This document shows, piece after piece, positions 21,715 through 33,017 of a stretch of DNA of 64,000 bases. Made by a program: the position numbers and the translations under genes. The notes beneath the pieces were generated by a model. It was not told the DNA's origin. It ran no database searches and was given only the letters and a program-made list of their open reading frames with translations. Source of the stretch: Obelidium mucronatum (Eukaryota; Chytridiomycota; Chytridiomycetes; Chytridiales; Chytriomycetaceae); NCBI GenBank assembly GCA_025765595.1, contig JAIVFH010000011.1, forward strand, positions 431,103 to 495,102, given 5' to 3'. Position 1 is the stretch's first letter. Every line of letters starts with the position of its first letter.

Positions 21715-23126
21715 GCTGTTGTTGTTGTTTTTGTCATGAGTACTGCTGTTGGTATCAGGAGCAATAGGGCAGACAATAGCGGTTTTGGATTTCTTAAGCC
21801 GATTCAATCGGTTATTCTGCTTCTTTCGCATAGAAAGCGACTCATATTTCACAGTTGAAATATCGCCAGGAACGTCGGCAGCTGCAATTGCAATTTGCAG
21901 TTGCAATGCGTCTTGGGTTGCATCTCGAAGGAATGGCGCCTACTTCCATTGAGTTAACCGCCGAATATCTCTGTGCACACGGGTTACCTTCACCAACACG
22001 ACATATGGATCTGCTCCCGAAGTACTTTCAGTCGACGTGGAATGATGAAATTCTGCTGCAGTCTGTGGAATATCCCACATCACCGGTACCAAGTTCTCCT
22101 TTGTTTCGTGGCAGATCGATGCCTAAGTCCACCAAGGTTACCCATAACTCTATTCTTTTCAAAGCACTACCCATACTCACAGTTGCGCTCACCAATTGGA
22201 GCTGGCATGGGGCGGAAGCAAGATGCACACTCACAGCTGCATCCACCAATGACGCTCTCAGCGTGTCTTCGCTTGGGAATAAAAAGCTCGGTTCGTTGCC
22301 CGGCGGCGAGTTCTGCGTCGATTCTTGGTCGGTTGATTCCTAAAAATCCCCATGGATTACATTCAGCCTATTTTTTTTAACTTTCAACAAACTTACAGTT
22401 CCAGGCACCAATGGGACTGGACCTACAGCCGACACGCGTGCTTGACCAGCGATAGCACAATCTACAGTTTTTACCAGGTCAATGGACGAAACCCGCACTG
22501 ATTTCGTGAGAGTCCGCGTTTTCAAAGGAAGCGAGGCATCAGAACCAATCCTAACATAGTAATTTTTAAACGTTTTTGTCTAGTAATAAAAAATCATCAA
22601 AAAAATCACTCACAATGCTTGTACAGCGACCAAATCAGCTTTCGACAATGCCTTTAAAATGGCATGGGAAAATTCTACTGCGGTGGCGGCTTCGATCAGA
22701 GTCGTGATGGTCGCACAGAAGCTGTTGTGCTTTTCCCACGAAAGCTTGGTGCTTTTTGAGAATCGAACCTCTTTCACACGCTCAACCGTGATCGCACAAC
22801 CTTCCACCGGGTTTACTTTCGTCATCCTGAGGAATTTGATTAGGAGGCAACGAAAAAAACGCGACGAAAATGGAAAAAGGGAAATAACGCGGACAGACTT
22901 ACAACGTCTTGATTGCTTCAAGCTCGGCAGGTGTCACGTTGTATTCATTTTCCTCCATGAGGAAACGGGCAAGGTCTTTTGCAGAAGCAGCCTTGATTTT
23001 GTTGCAAACAGCAACACGAAGAGCACCAGTTGGTTCCAAGGTCACTTGTTCAAGAAAACTAAGAACTGTCTCATTTGTTGCTTGCACGTGTGTAGGGGCA
23101 GGGACGAGGGCGTTTCTGTTGCTCAT
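21403..23126 (-). CDS. Family A copy 3: intact six-exon gene (473 aa, novel family)
   Basis: Exons: 23126-22903, 22826-22614, 22550-22397, 22339-22181, 22122-21988 and 21939-21403, with all phases consistent. Exons 1 and 2 encode related units (ALRVAVCNKIKAASAKDL and FCATITTLIEAATAVEF, each ending in a Leu codon split by the intron), so the N-terminus looks internally duplicated. Exon 3 continues with TRTLTKSVRVSSIDLVKTV. Later exons are disordered. Exon 6 has a basic nuclear-signal-like stretch (SLSMRKKQNNRLNRLKKSK), a poly-Asn run encoded by a GTT/AAC microsatellite at about 21679-21730, and a conserved end, RWIKIVMPIRFF. No signal peptide or membrane segment. Paralogues are at 40.2 kb (intact), 3.9 kb (degraded) and 0.6 kb (relic). 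I do not recognise the family. A nuclear role is possible but unproven. Confidence 0.75.
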
Positions 23127-23149
23127 ATTTCTGTGTTTTTCGTGTTTTT

Positions 23150-24560
23150 AAGAATTGTTGTTTCGTAAATCTGTCCTTTTATAGGTGATTTTTGTTGCTC
23201 TCACCCTTCCTTTATTCTGCGTATTTGGTATGAGAAGGAGGAATCACGCAAACGCGAAACATGGTAATCACGCAAACGCGAAACATGGTCTTGTTCATGA
23301 GTGAACTTTTTGCATACCAGTATTTCTGGCGGAAGGAGGGTGATAAGACGGTCCAGCTCTTGGTTAGGTCATAAATCGACGCAAAAAGCTGATAGATGCT
23401 CCACCCAACACAACCCCTGAAAATAAATGGGCTTTAATTTTGAAACAGTTTCGAAACCAATTTGAGGCAGATGTTACCAGAATGAATGTTTTGGCCCCAG
23501 GCGACCACCGTTCTCGACTTCTCATGCATCGATGGGAGACTTTCATTAACTAAGAATGGACGTTCTATTTGCCGAATATTTCATTTCAACTGTTTCCGGT
23601 CAAGTAAAGCCAGCAGTGTCGAATAAATGCATTTGGAATAAACACGCGTTGATTTGCTTTCATGTTCCAAAATGCTTTAAAAACAAAGCAAAATTCATTC
23701 GCAGAGCTGACCAGACCACACTCGATACACAATAGAAGCTCTTTAGAGGACAAGATATCAGCTTACGAGGAAAGCCGGGTGAAGTAAAATGAAAGCCAAG
23801 GTGTATGTGCGTTGGGACTGTGTTTGTGTGGTGGAGTCAAACAAGGGAATCAAGGTGATGTTTTCAAATCATCCAGACGTACTTGGAGCCAATATTCCAC
23901 TAAATGTAAATCAGAGAGCTTCCAGATGGCGCCAGAGCTCAAGCGCGATAGCAGAATTACTTGGGTGAATATTAGGAGATTCTAGGTCCGGACGATATCG
24001 ATAAAACGCCAGAAACTAGAATTTGATGGCTCCTCTTCTCATGCTTGGGAAGAAAAACTTCATCTGATGCTGAGTTTTCTCGAACGTGTACAAGTAGCCG
24101 TGATATTTCCATGAATTGATTGCATGATGAATTTCATAATTTGGACATGCACCTCATAAAGAAGGGAGAGTGACAGGCGATGAGACAGTTCGCAGATAGA
24201 TGGATTACTGGAAATCAGGCATTGTTTTCCGAAAGGAGAATTCAGTTTTACTGAATGAGTCGGTGGCGGGCTAGCGTACAGCTGATTGAGTACTCCAACA
24301 TCCGAAATATTTTTAATTCATTGGACGGGCGGTATCTTGGCTTTGTTGAAAGAGAAATATGAGTGACGTTTGGCTATGTGCTTGTTGACTGCTATTGCAG
24401 GCATTCTGATCACTTGAGTCATTTCAGTCGTATCCCCGAACTAAAGAATGACAGCATTACTCTATTCAGCGTATAATTGTGGTGGTGTCAATGTTGTAGG
24501 ACGTTGCATTGATCATTTGTTTCTAATTTTGGCACGAGTTTCTTGATTTTCTAGATGCCG
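23150..24560 (-). repeat. Family A upstream block, copy 2
   Basis: About 1.4 kb directly upstream of the intact gene, matching 2340-3640, 41990-43330 and more distantly 35600-36980. The part nearest the gene start is the best conserved. Open frames inside it are short and differ between copies. Confidence 0.65.
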
Positions 24561-24846
24561 TTGATCAGATATATGACCTGCAAAGACGGCGAATATTGGA
24601 TGTGATTCTCAAGAAAATGAGTGAATTATTGTTTCTTGCAACGGACGTGCGCTTCTCTTTGACCGATTGACTGCATGAACTGTCAAACCATTTGCTTAAG
24701 TACTGCAGTGCGCAGCCAAGTGACCTTACTGAAGAAGACACCTGTGTGAAAGACGAAGCGGGTTGTACCATTACCAGTATCGAGGGAAGAAGAGAAGATA
24801 AGATTCCGGCCTTCAAACAAATAACACCATTACTACTATTTCTTTA
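24561..24846. other. 3' flank of the DEIH helicase
   Basis: No gene seen. The small minus-strand frame at 24565-24816 has no support. Confidence 0.4.
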
Positions 24847-27800
24847 TTATTTTCGGTCTTTGGAGACCATCCGTGACACTACTTCAACCAGCTGCCCAAC
24901 CTGCCTGTCAGTATCATCTGACCTGATTCGATCCTCTGAAACAGTCCAGCTCAGATATCTATTCATCCAGTCGCGTAGCTGCTCAACAATAATCTTGGTT
25001 CTCTCGTTCTCGAATTCGACACGCAGCCAACCACCCAACAGAGCCACCCACTTGCCATCTGTACCTTGAATCCAATTAAGTCTGGATTCGTGTTCCCCAA
25101 ATGAGCCAAATAACAGCAATCCAATCGGTTCGGCAATTGTCGTTGTGCGCAACCACACGGCACCTTCCAGCATTTGCTTCTCATGATAACTCAAAAAGCG
25201 GGGAGGCACAATTGGCATTTGGATTTCGTATTTAGAATCATCTTCCAGCAAGATGTCGTCCGAATCAGGATCGTCAGAAGATGATAGAGTTGTTCGCGGT
25301 CTCTCCTCCAATGTCAGCATTCGGTTTGGGTGGTGTTTGGCATCCTCTACCATCTATTTTTTTATCCAGGTGATTAGCAGAATCAACAGAAACTCAATGT
25401 CAAAATAATTACCTGAAGAGATGAATAGGAATTCATTGTGGATCCCGTTAACTTGAGCTTCCAATCCAAAGTACTTCCATAAACATTCTTCTCTCTAGCT
25501 TCTGCTACATTGGGAAACAAGGACGCTGAAATCAATGCACGTACAAGATCCGTATTCCGACTAAACTCATTGACATCCCGTCCTCCAAACAACTCATCCA
25601 CTCCAGCAAGCGTCGAAACACCCAACTCACTTTCACCTCGATTACCGCCAGATCGGCGACTTCCACTATTTTCCACAATCCTTAAATCCTGCAAAGACTT
25701 CAACACTTGCTCTTTGGCTCGGTCCACATTCATCAACCCGTTATGGTTAAGGTAATTTTTTTCCGCAAAGTCACGTCGCTTGATCCCCGCTGACACAGGC
25801 GCCAGCTTCCAATCCCAATATGCAGTTGCCATGGCAAGCAAATCACTTCCATAACTCTCATCGCGGCCACAAACAAACTTTTGCAAGATATGAAGACGGG
25901 CTTGTTCGCGTTCGTCTGGGTGGATAGAGTAGACACCACGATTTCCAGATTCCAAGACTGCCGCGGCCGTCAACACTGGATCCAACGCCTTGAAAGCGGT
26001 TCCAAGGATAATAAGTTTTGCAAGCCATGGGTCCATTGGGATTTGGGAAAAGGCTTTTCCAAGAGGAGTCAAGACTTCTTGTGTGTCGGAAACGTCGCCC
26101 TTCCGTGTGGGATTCGACTTTGATGATAGCTTTAATGATTTTAATGAGGAGTGCTTTCCTTTGGATGTTGTTAGAGCTCCGAGCGTGTGCAAGTCTCGCA
26201 GGGCCTTTTCAACAGACTCGCTGGATGGTGGTTGTGGGGCTAAAGCGAGAACGTCGGCTGTGAATGGACTCAAGTTCAGTGCCTTGATTTTCAAAGCTGT
26301 GGATTGCAGGTCAATACGAAGCAATTCGGGTGGGATACTGTATGGCAGGCTCTCATGGTGTCTTTTGGAGATGAGTGAGAAGTATTCACCAGCTTGGCAA
26401 CGGCCAGCTCTTCCACTTCTCTAAATAAAATATTTCGCTTCAATAAAAAAAAATTAAAAAAAAATTAATAAATGAACGACAAACCTGCTTCAAATTTGAC
26501 TGTGATGCAACAACACAGTTCAAGGACGATAGACGCGAACTTGGGTCGTATGTGTTGATACGAATTCTCGCAGAATCCACCACGTAAACAATATCATTAA
26601 TCTGATAAAAAAAATACCGATTAGATAGGAAAGGACGAAGAACAATAAATCACACACCGTCACAGACGTCTCGGCAATATTGGTGGATAAGATAATCTTT
26701 CTAACACCCTCTGGTGGCCGTTCAAACACTTCCTCTTGCCCCGAACTACTCACGCTAGAATGCAAAGCATACAGCCGAACCCGCCTTGAATCTCCAAAAC
26801 CCACATGATATGTATCATCCTTCAACTTTTGCATCAAAAGACTGATTTCCTGCCATCCAGGCAAAAACACCAACACAGCACCAGGACCTCTGGTTTTCGT
26901 GATGTACACCAAAAGAGCCTCGTATATATCGACAGGAAAAAAGTCGGCCATCCCACTGCTGGGGGTCGTGTATAAACTGGATGCAAATCGTGGTGGTTCG
27001 TAGTGTAGTTCTGAGTTGATGTACTTTTGGGATTGGTAAAGGAAGCGATTGGGTCCAACATTGCGGATGACGTTCAATACGTCCTCTAGGTAGAATTCTT
27101 TGACAGGAAACAGACGGCCGGGGATATTGATAATGGGTGGTGGAGCCAGGCGGGAGGGAACTGGGGTTGACGAAATGGAAGTCGTGTTCTTGGATTTGAA
27201 GTGTGAGTTGTTCATGGGGGTTCGTACAGGGGATGGCGGAGGACCAACTACGGAGGCGTTGACTTTGCCGAAGTATTTTGAAAAAAGAGCAGTGTCTGCT
27301 GTGGCAGACATAAGAATAATTTTCAAGTCCGGTCGTCTTTGCACCAATTGACGGACCACAATGAGCAGGAGATCAGTATTCTACGGAAAAAAAAACTTGA
27401 GTCAGTTTCAGTGGTTCGTAATTTTTGAATCTACTGACGAGATCGCGTTCGTGTATTTCGTCCAGAATAATATGTGTCACTGAACGTAGGTCAGGATCAT
27501 CTTGAAGACGCCTTAACAGAATACCAGACGTGCAAAATACTATTTGATCTGGTTACTTACGACCATTGAAATATCTGAAAAACATAATCTCACCAACATG
27601 GCCGTACTCTGGGTCTGATTTTGGAGCAACAGAATTGAATCGCACTGTATATCCAATAGCAGAATCCCGTCCCATAGTTTCGCCACGCTCGCGAGCGACT
27701 CGTTGCGCCACAGATATAGCGGCGATTCTGCGCGGCTGGGTTACAATGACGCTCGGTGGCCGAGGCAAAACGGGATGGTCATTCATGTTATTCCGGGATT

Positions 27801-29016
27801 TCCGACTTGAAAGCCCATGAAAAGCTTCTTTTTGGGCCTTAAAATGAGCCAGAATAAATTGGGGTAGTTGGGTTGTCTATGAAATCAAAGAAATGTTTAA
27901 CAAAGAATAGAATGTCTTCCAGAATCACACCTTTCCAGCTCCAGTAGAAGCTGCAATTACGACAACCGGATTATTGTCAATAGCAGCCATTACGTTGGCA
28001 TAGTATTGGTACATGGGAAGGTCCTTGGCTTTTGCCAGTTCAGAGGGGACGGTAATCGATTTCGGGTCGGTATAGACACTCTTGTGTGCGGAGTGGGAAG
28101 AGGAGCTGCTGGACGGTGTGTGATGACTTCTTTTTCGCCCGAATCCATCCCATTCAGAATCCAAATCTTGATCACCACCCATAAGTGAAACTCTTGGCGG
28201 TCCAACGCGAAAAGCATTTGTGGCCTTGAGATTCTCCAGCAGCGATTCAGTCTCACTGAGCAATTCGTCAGACATTGAAATCACAGGGGGGGTTTCAATC
28301 TCCTTCAAGATCTTTCGTTTGACCGGCGTTGCAAATTCGATAAATTCATCAACTATTTTTGGGTCAATAGCATACAGAAGATGCGATGCCAGGAGTTCCA
28401 CTCCTCGCAGTTTGGACGTGATGCGTGCCGAGGCAGTTGCTGACATTGTGATTGCATCTATCGAGGGTGTTGAGTATTCGTCCGGCAAAGAGTGGGCTGG
28501 GATTGAGTAGTGCGATGTCCATTTAGTTGCCGATGCTTTGCTCCGCTTGCTGGCTGACAGTTTTGCACTGAAGGATTCCGATCGTTCCTGCAGCGACAAG
28601 TTGAAGCGCTTGCAGTAGTAGTTCAGGAAAGAGTCCACGGGCTGCTGGATAAAGTCGGGAAAGTACTTCTTTGCTGGCGGCACGTGTTTGGGCGGTGGTG
28701 GTGGTGGAGGCGGCTGTGGTTGTAGTTTGGAATCATCGGGTTTCCCTTTGGCTCCGCTTGGTTTTCCTTTTCCTTTTCTCGAATCTGTCTTCGTCTTCTT
28801 TGTGTTTTTGCTGGCTTTGTGGGTTTCAGAGACTTGCGTTTGTTTTTCCTGATTCGAAGTTGGTTCCAGTTTGTTAAACCTCGGCTTCTTGTTCTTTGGG
28901 CCGCCCGCAAAGAGAGCGCCGGAAACTGAGAAGGCTCGATTGGGCTGAAGAAAGAGCGACGTTTGAATGCGAGGAATGACTGTCCGGGGACAAGTCCTCA
29001 GCAAACATCGAAGCAT
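24847..29016 (-). CDS. DEIH-box (DEAH/RHA family) RNA helicase, probably mitochondrial (1277 aa)
   Basis: Seven exons: 29016-27931, 27876-27594, 27548-27439, 27380-26658, 26601-26485, 26420-25413 and 25353-24847. The start chosen is the Met of [15 protein letters not shown]. It gives an Arg-rich, acid-free leader typical of mitochondrial import; an upstream in-frame start would add only Phe-rich sequence. A basic, Pro-rich region follows. Walker A is STGAGK|TTQLPQF (~357-368, split by intron 1). The box is DEIH (~487), then SATAD, then QRSGRAGR (~773-780). The C-terminal part has the helicase-associated and OB-fold regions ([21 protein letters not shown]). Enzymes of this family use ATP to remodel RNA or RNA-protein complexes. 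It belongs with the DHX29/DHX30/DHX36/DHX57-type proteins; which member is not settled. Only 74 bp separate it from ARP10. Confidence 0.9.
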
Positions 29017-29090
29017 TTTTGATAAAAAGAAAGAAAAAAGAAAGAAAAAGAAGAGAAAGTACATAATAAAGAATAGAATAAATCAGTCAT

Positions 29091-30880
29091 TTATTCTTCG
29101 CTGCTTTCACCGCTCGGTTCTACAGTCGGCAAAGTGTCACCCAGCCGGCTCCAATCAGGAACAAGCTGAGCGCCCTCTGCCAAGTAGTCTTCGCGAATGA
29201 GCTCCTTCACAACCATCTTCAGGGATCCCACAAGAGATCCTGTAGCATTGACAAAAGAGAGTATTAATAAAGAGACCACTGTTTATATTTATACACCTAC
29301 CTCCCACCCAAGCCAGCAAGTTAGCCCCAAAGACACTTCGCAACACCTTGACGCGATCCCGAACCAATCTCCGAACCTCATCAAACCGATGAACAGCACT
29401 CCTTTTTCCGCCAGTTCTGCCATCGTTTATAAGCAAGAAGCCGCTGTCTCCCCCAACACTCTTCAAATCAGTCTCTATACGACCCATGACACCTGGAACC
29501 ATGGCTCCACCTCCAGTCACTACCAAACCCGCCGCAATATCCGTCCTAATATCCACAGGGCATTTCACCAACGCATCCAGAATCAAACTCACGACTGAAT
29601 CATCTTCAGAGTATATTGTTCCTGCCCCTTCAAACCAAACTTCAGTGGCTCTTTCTCGAACCCAACCGGGAATAGTCAGAAGCGCGGTATTACCCTCGTA
29701 TGGAACTCTAACAGAAACGTCTTTCGACTGAGGGTCATAAATTGCATAAGGTCCTAGCGGGTTTCGCTGGGCTGTTTCCACCATATCCATTCTAGACGCC
29801 GTTTGAGCAACGAGTACGGTTTGAGCGACGAGATTATGCCAAAACTGTTCTGGTTGGGAATCGAGAATCTGAAGCAAGAGAGAGTTGTCTTGCGCTGTGG
29901 ATTGTGAATCAGAAGTCTTGATGGAGCCATGGTTCTTTATGAGGAGTTTAAAGCGATCAATCAAAGTTTTCCCGCCTAGAGGCGCCATTTTAACAAGCTG
30001 ATATAGTGGCCTGCCGTCATATACCTTGAGGAGATTTCGTTAAATCCAACAGAAAATGAAGGAAACAAAAAACACATACTGGAACAACTGTCGTCTCTAA
30101 ATGCCCAATATCTATCACAATTCCAGTTCCTCTTCCAAAACACATGAGAGCAAGAAGATCGGCATTGGCAAATTGGATGGCTGGAACTTGAAAGACGCGA
30201 TACAAAACATCCGCAATCAGTAATTTAATGGGCATTGGCATGAGTACTTTATCGCAAATGATTACTTTGCGCTGTTTGGAGTCCGTCAATATGTATCTGT
30301 GAATGTGGGGGTGGTGGTTTTTCTAAGAAACTACTTTGGGACAGAATTAATGGAGGATGGATGGCCACGCACTTGTTGTATATACTCAGGAATAGATCAA
30401 TAAGAGCCTCCCTTCTCTGATGAATAAGTCGATGATCCAGCATTGGTTCATACAGTCCAGCATTCTACAAAGCAATTCGATTTTTTAAATCCCACAGATA
30501 GGTGAAACCCCGATGATAAGAATGGATTCTTTTACGTAGTTTGGATCTTCAATAGATGGGACTGTAATTGGCAAGTGATATCGCGGTTTCTGTTCCCCAC
30601 TCAACCCAACTTTAACATGAAGGGCGCCAAAGTCCAATACCAGCCGGTCTTCGAAGCCTGAAACAAAAGCCATGCGAAAAATTAAAAAGAGTGGGAATTC
30701 GTTTGGGTGGATTGTACCGTAGACTGAATGGCGTCGAAGTGGGAGTAGTGAGGTTGTTGATGCGCTTGAGAGAAGCGATGCCATACTGGCTTGTTGGTGG
30801 TAAGGAAGGGGCGGCGACGAGGATGAAACAGTTCGATTGAGACCCCATTGCGTAGGCGTGGATGGAGATGAGGAGGCCAT
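29091..30880 (-). CDS. ARP10: Actin-related protein 10 (dynactin pointed-end subunit), 497 aa
   Basis: Six exons: 30880-30718, 30657-30509, 30464-30373, 30296-30080, 30024-29301 and 29239-29091, phases consistent. The N-terminus is a Ser-rich extension of about 55 residues. The actin fold begins with DRLVLDFGALHVKVGLSGE (phosphate-binding loop 1). It continues with the LTDSKQRKVIICDKV region, GIVIDIGHLETTVVPV (phosphate 2) and GLVVTGGGAMVPGV (adenosine motif). The order and divergence from actin fit Arp10/Arp11. This protein caps the dynactin filament with p62 and supports dynein transport. Actin's usual C-terminus is replaced by an acidic tail (PSGESSEE). An in-frame non-ATG codon upstream was not used. 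Confidence 0.85.
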
Positions 30881-31057
30881 GGTATTATTCAAAATAAAGG
30901 AAATTAATTAAAATGTATATTCATCAAATATATTTAAAATAATAAATCAAAATAAATGTATTAAGTGGATTTTTTGAACGAGCCTTTTTAGACCCCCCAT
31001 AGACACTACAAAAAAAACTCAGCTTGATATTCATAGCAAAACTGATCCAAACAGAAA

Positions 31058-32768
31058 TCACACTGGACAAGCAGTCGTTGGCTTTCCAAACGCCACACCA
31101 TAATACGTCACATCATTACACTGACACCACTGAATCGCCGTATTATTGGTCGTGTCTTCAGAAAAGCATTGGTTTCGTTGAATAGTGTACCACTGGTGCG
31201 AAGTACAAAAGTCTTGACATGCATGTTTAACATCCACGCAAGTCTGTCCAACTGGATATGGCAACCTCAATGAATTGTCAGCAAGCACGGGACATGGAGT
31301 TCCTGGAATTATGACAACGGAAGTTGACGAAGCCGTTGCAGTAGAGACGGTTTTGGTCACAGTACTACCGCCAGCAGTGGTCTGAGCAGCTGTAGTGGTA
31401 GTAGTACTAGGCTGAGTCGATCCTCCGCACGGTCCTTGATAGGTCCATGCACCGTTTGGCTTGGTGGAGTCTGGGACTTCATTTTGAGTCCACCATTTGT
31501 TGACGTAGTTTCCGTTTTGGTAACTAACTTTGCCAGTGCCTGCAGTTGGGTAAACGGCTGTGGAGCTCCAAGCAGGGTAACAGGCGACTCCGATTACAGA
31601 GGAAGTAGCAGTCGCCTTTGTAGTGGTAGTTGTTGTCGTGGTAGTTGATGTTGTTGGCTTAATGGTTGTAGTCGTTGATTTTGTGACTGGAACAGTTGTG
31701 GTTGTAGTTGTAGTTGATGTTGGACGAAGAGTAGTGGTTGTAGTAGTAGTAGTCGTTGGTGGGCGCGACGTAGTGGTAGTCGTGGTAGTCGTGGTCTGTC
31801 GCACAAATAAAAAAGTTGGCATTGGGGTTTCGATTTTTGCAGTAACTTACACTTTTGGTTGGGGCTGTAACAGAAGGAGGAACTGTGGTAGATTTTGTGG
31901 TAGCAGCAGTCGTCTATCGTTTACAGCATTAGTTTGAATAAATAGTTGAGGGAGAAGGGAAATCTTTGTTACCACAGCAGTTGTACTTGGAACAACAACT
32001 CCACCGACACAAGCATCAATACCATTGACAGTTTGACAAGTACTACCCCATGGACATTGGTACTGGTAGTAGGAACTGCCACCAACCCATCCTCCGCCTG
32101 CAGGAAGAGTAACACACTGGTTAATGAATGAGCTACCAGGCCCAGCGCACAAAGTTGAGCCGGCTACTGGACAAGAGGAGCTCTGAAACTGCCAAGGTGT
32201 CTTTGGTAGTACAACGGTCCATGGAGATGAAGGTCCACTCATCAATTCCTACTTGAAGGTGCTTGTTTGTTCCTGAAGGCGCAACCAAGACATCCGCACA
32301 ATTGGTAAAGATTTCATTCGGACTTCCACCATTGTCGGCAGTATAAGTCCATCGGATGACTCCCTGGTACGTTCCATCCGGAATGGTAACGTTGATGGAG
32401 CCTCTGCCAGTTGTGTTGATGGTTTGAACGCCGCAAGTGGGGTCTTGGCCAATCTGCTGCCATGTTTTCTGATTATCCTGCGACAGATAAGCAATGCAGC
32501 CGCCCTTGTGGAAGGCAGTAATTGTGTAGTCGACGGTGGCGGGGCCGGGCGCCATGACCTGCGTAAACACGGGTCCCTTGGGCAGGAACGAGCAGTTCAT
32601 GTCTGGATCAGCGTGCACGTCCGTGTTTCTGTTTGCGGCCGCTCTTGCGTACGTGTACCCGTTCTGCTGGTCGTGCGGCTGGATCCGCGAGATTGGCCAC
32701 GCCAAAAAGCCGTGCGCCGAGGCGTGTGCGGCAAGGAGCGCGGCAGCGACAAGCTGGGTGAGCTTCAT
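31058..32768 (-). CDS. Secreted LPMO-like copper oxygenase with CBM5/12-type chitin-binding module (510 aa)
   Basis: Four exons: 32768-32253, 32188-31973, 31913-31851 and 31795-31058. Residues 1-18 are a signal peptide ending ASA, so the mature protein starts with His (HGFLAWP), the N-terminal copper ligand of lytic polysaccharide monooxygenases. A candidate second ligand is the His in ITAFHKGGC. A Cys-rich segment (CPVAGSTLCAGPG...CPWGSTCQ) follows. Next is a long Thr-rich linker spread over exons 2-4. Then comes an AWSSTAVYP...KWWTQNEVP...GAWTYQGPC module, matching the Trp pattern of CBM5/12 chitin-binding domains. A final Cys-rich domain (CVDVKHACQDFC) is not recognised. Secreted LPMOs cut crystalline chitin or cellulose oxidatively. 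The binding module points to chitin. The LPMO class cannot be assigned by eye. Confidence 0.8.
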
Positions 32769-33017
32769 TCTTCTGGTTACAGTTTGGGCAGTGGAGAAAG
32801 TGGATTTGGCGATTTGTTCCGGTCGCCTTTAAGCAGTTCCACAGCCACGTGACTGGTTTGTTGCAGCGGTCAGGCGCTCAGACGCGTGACGAAGGGATCC
32901 CATTCATTCAGGAAGCTTGGAGGTGGGGTGAGTCAGAGTCAGAAGGAGTGGTGACTGGTGAGGCTGACGGAAGGGAGGGGATCAGAAGGCTCTCTGGTCA
33001 TTGCAACAATCTGCAAG
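32769..33017. promoter_or_regulatory. Divergent promoter between the LPMO gene and B2
   Basis: A 249-bp gap lies between two start codons on opposite strands, so both promoters must sit here or overlap the neighbouring genes. It is richer in GC than the accessory DNA. No canonical TATA box was noted. Confidence 0.4.

Noticed and set aside
22614..23126. Family A N-terminus as SEA-like extracellular domains
   Set aside because: The strand-helix pattern is suggestive, but there is no signal peptide, no membrane span and no autocleavage-type motif.
24565..24816. 83-residue minus-strand frame
   Set aside because: It sits in the 3' flank of the helicase gene, without start context, homology or splice support.
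31594..31937. Val-rich and Leu/Gln-rich frames opposite or out of frame with the Thr-rich linker
   Set aside because: They are reading-frame shadows of ACC/ACT repeats in the LPMO-like gene.
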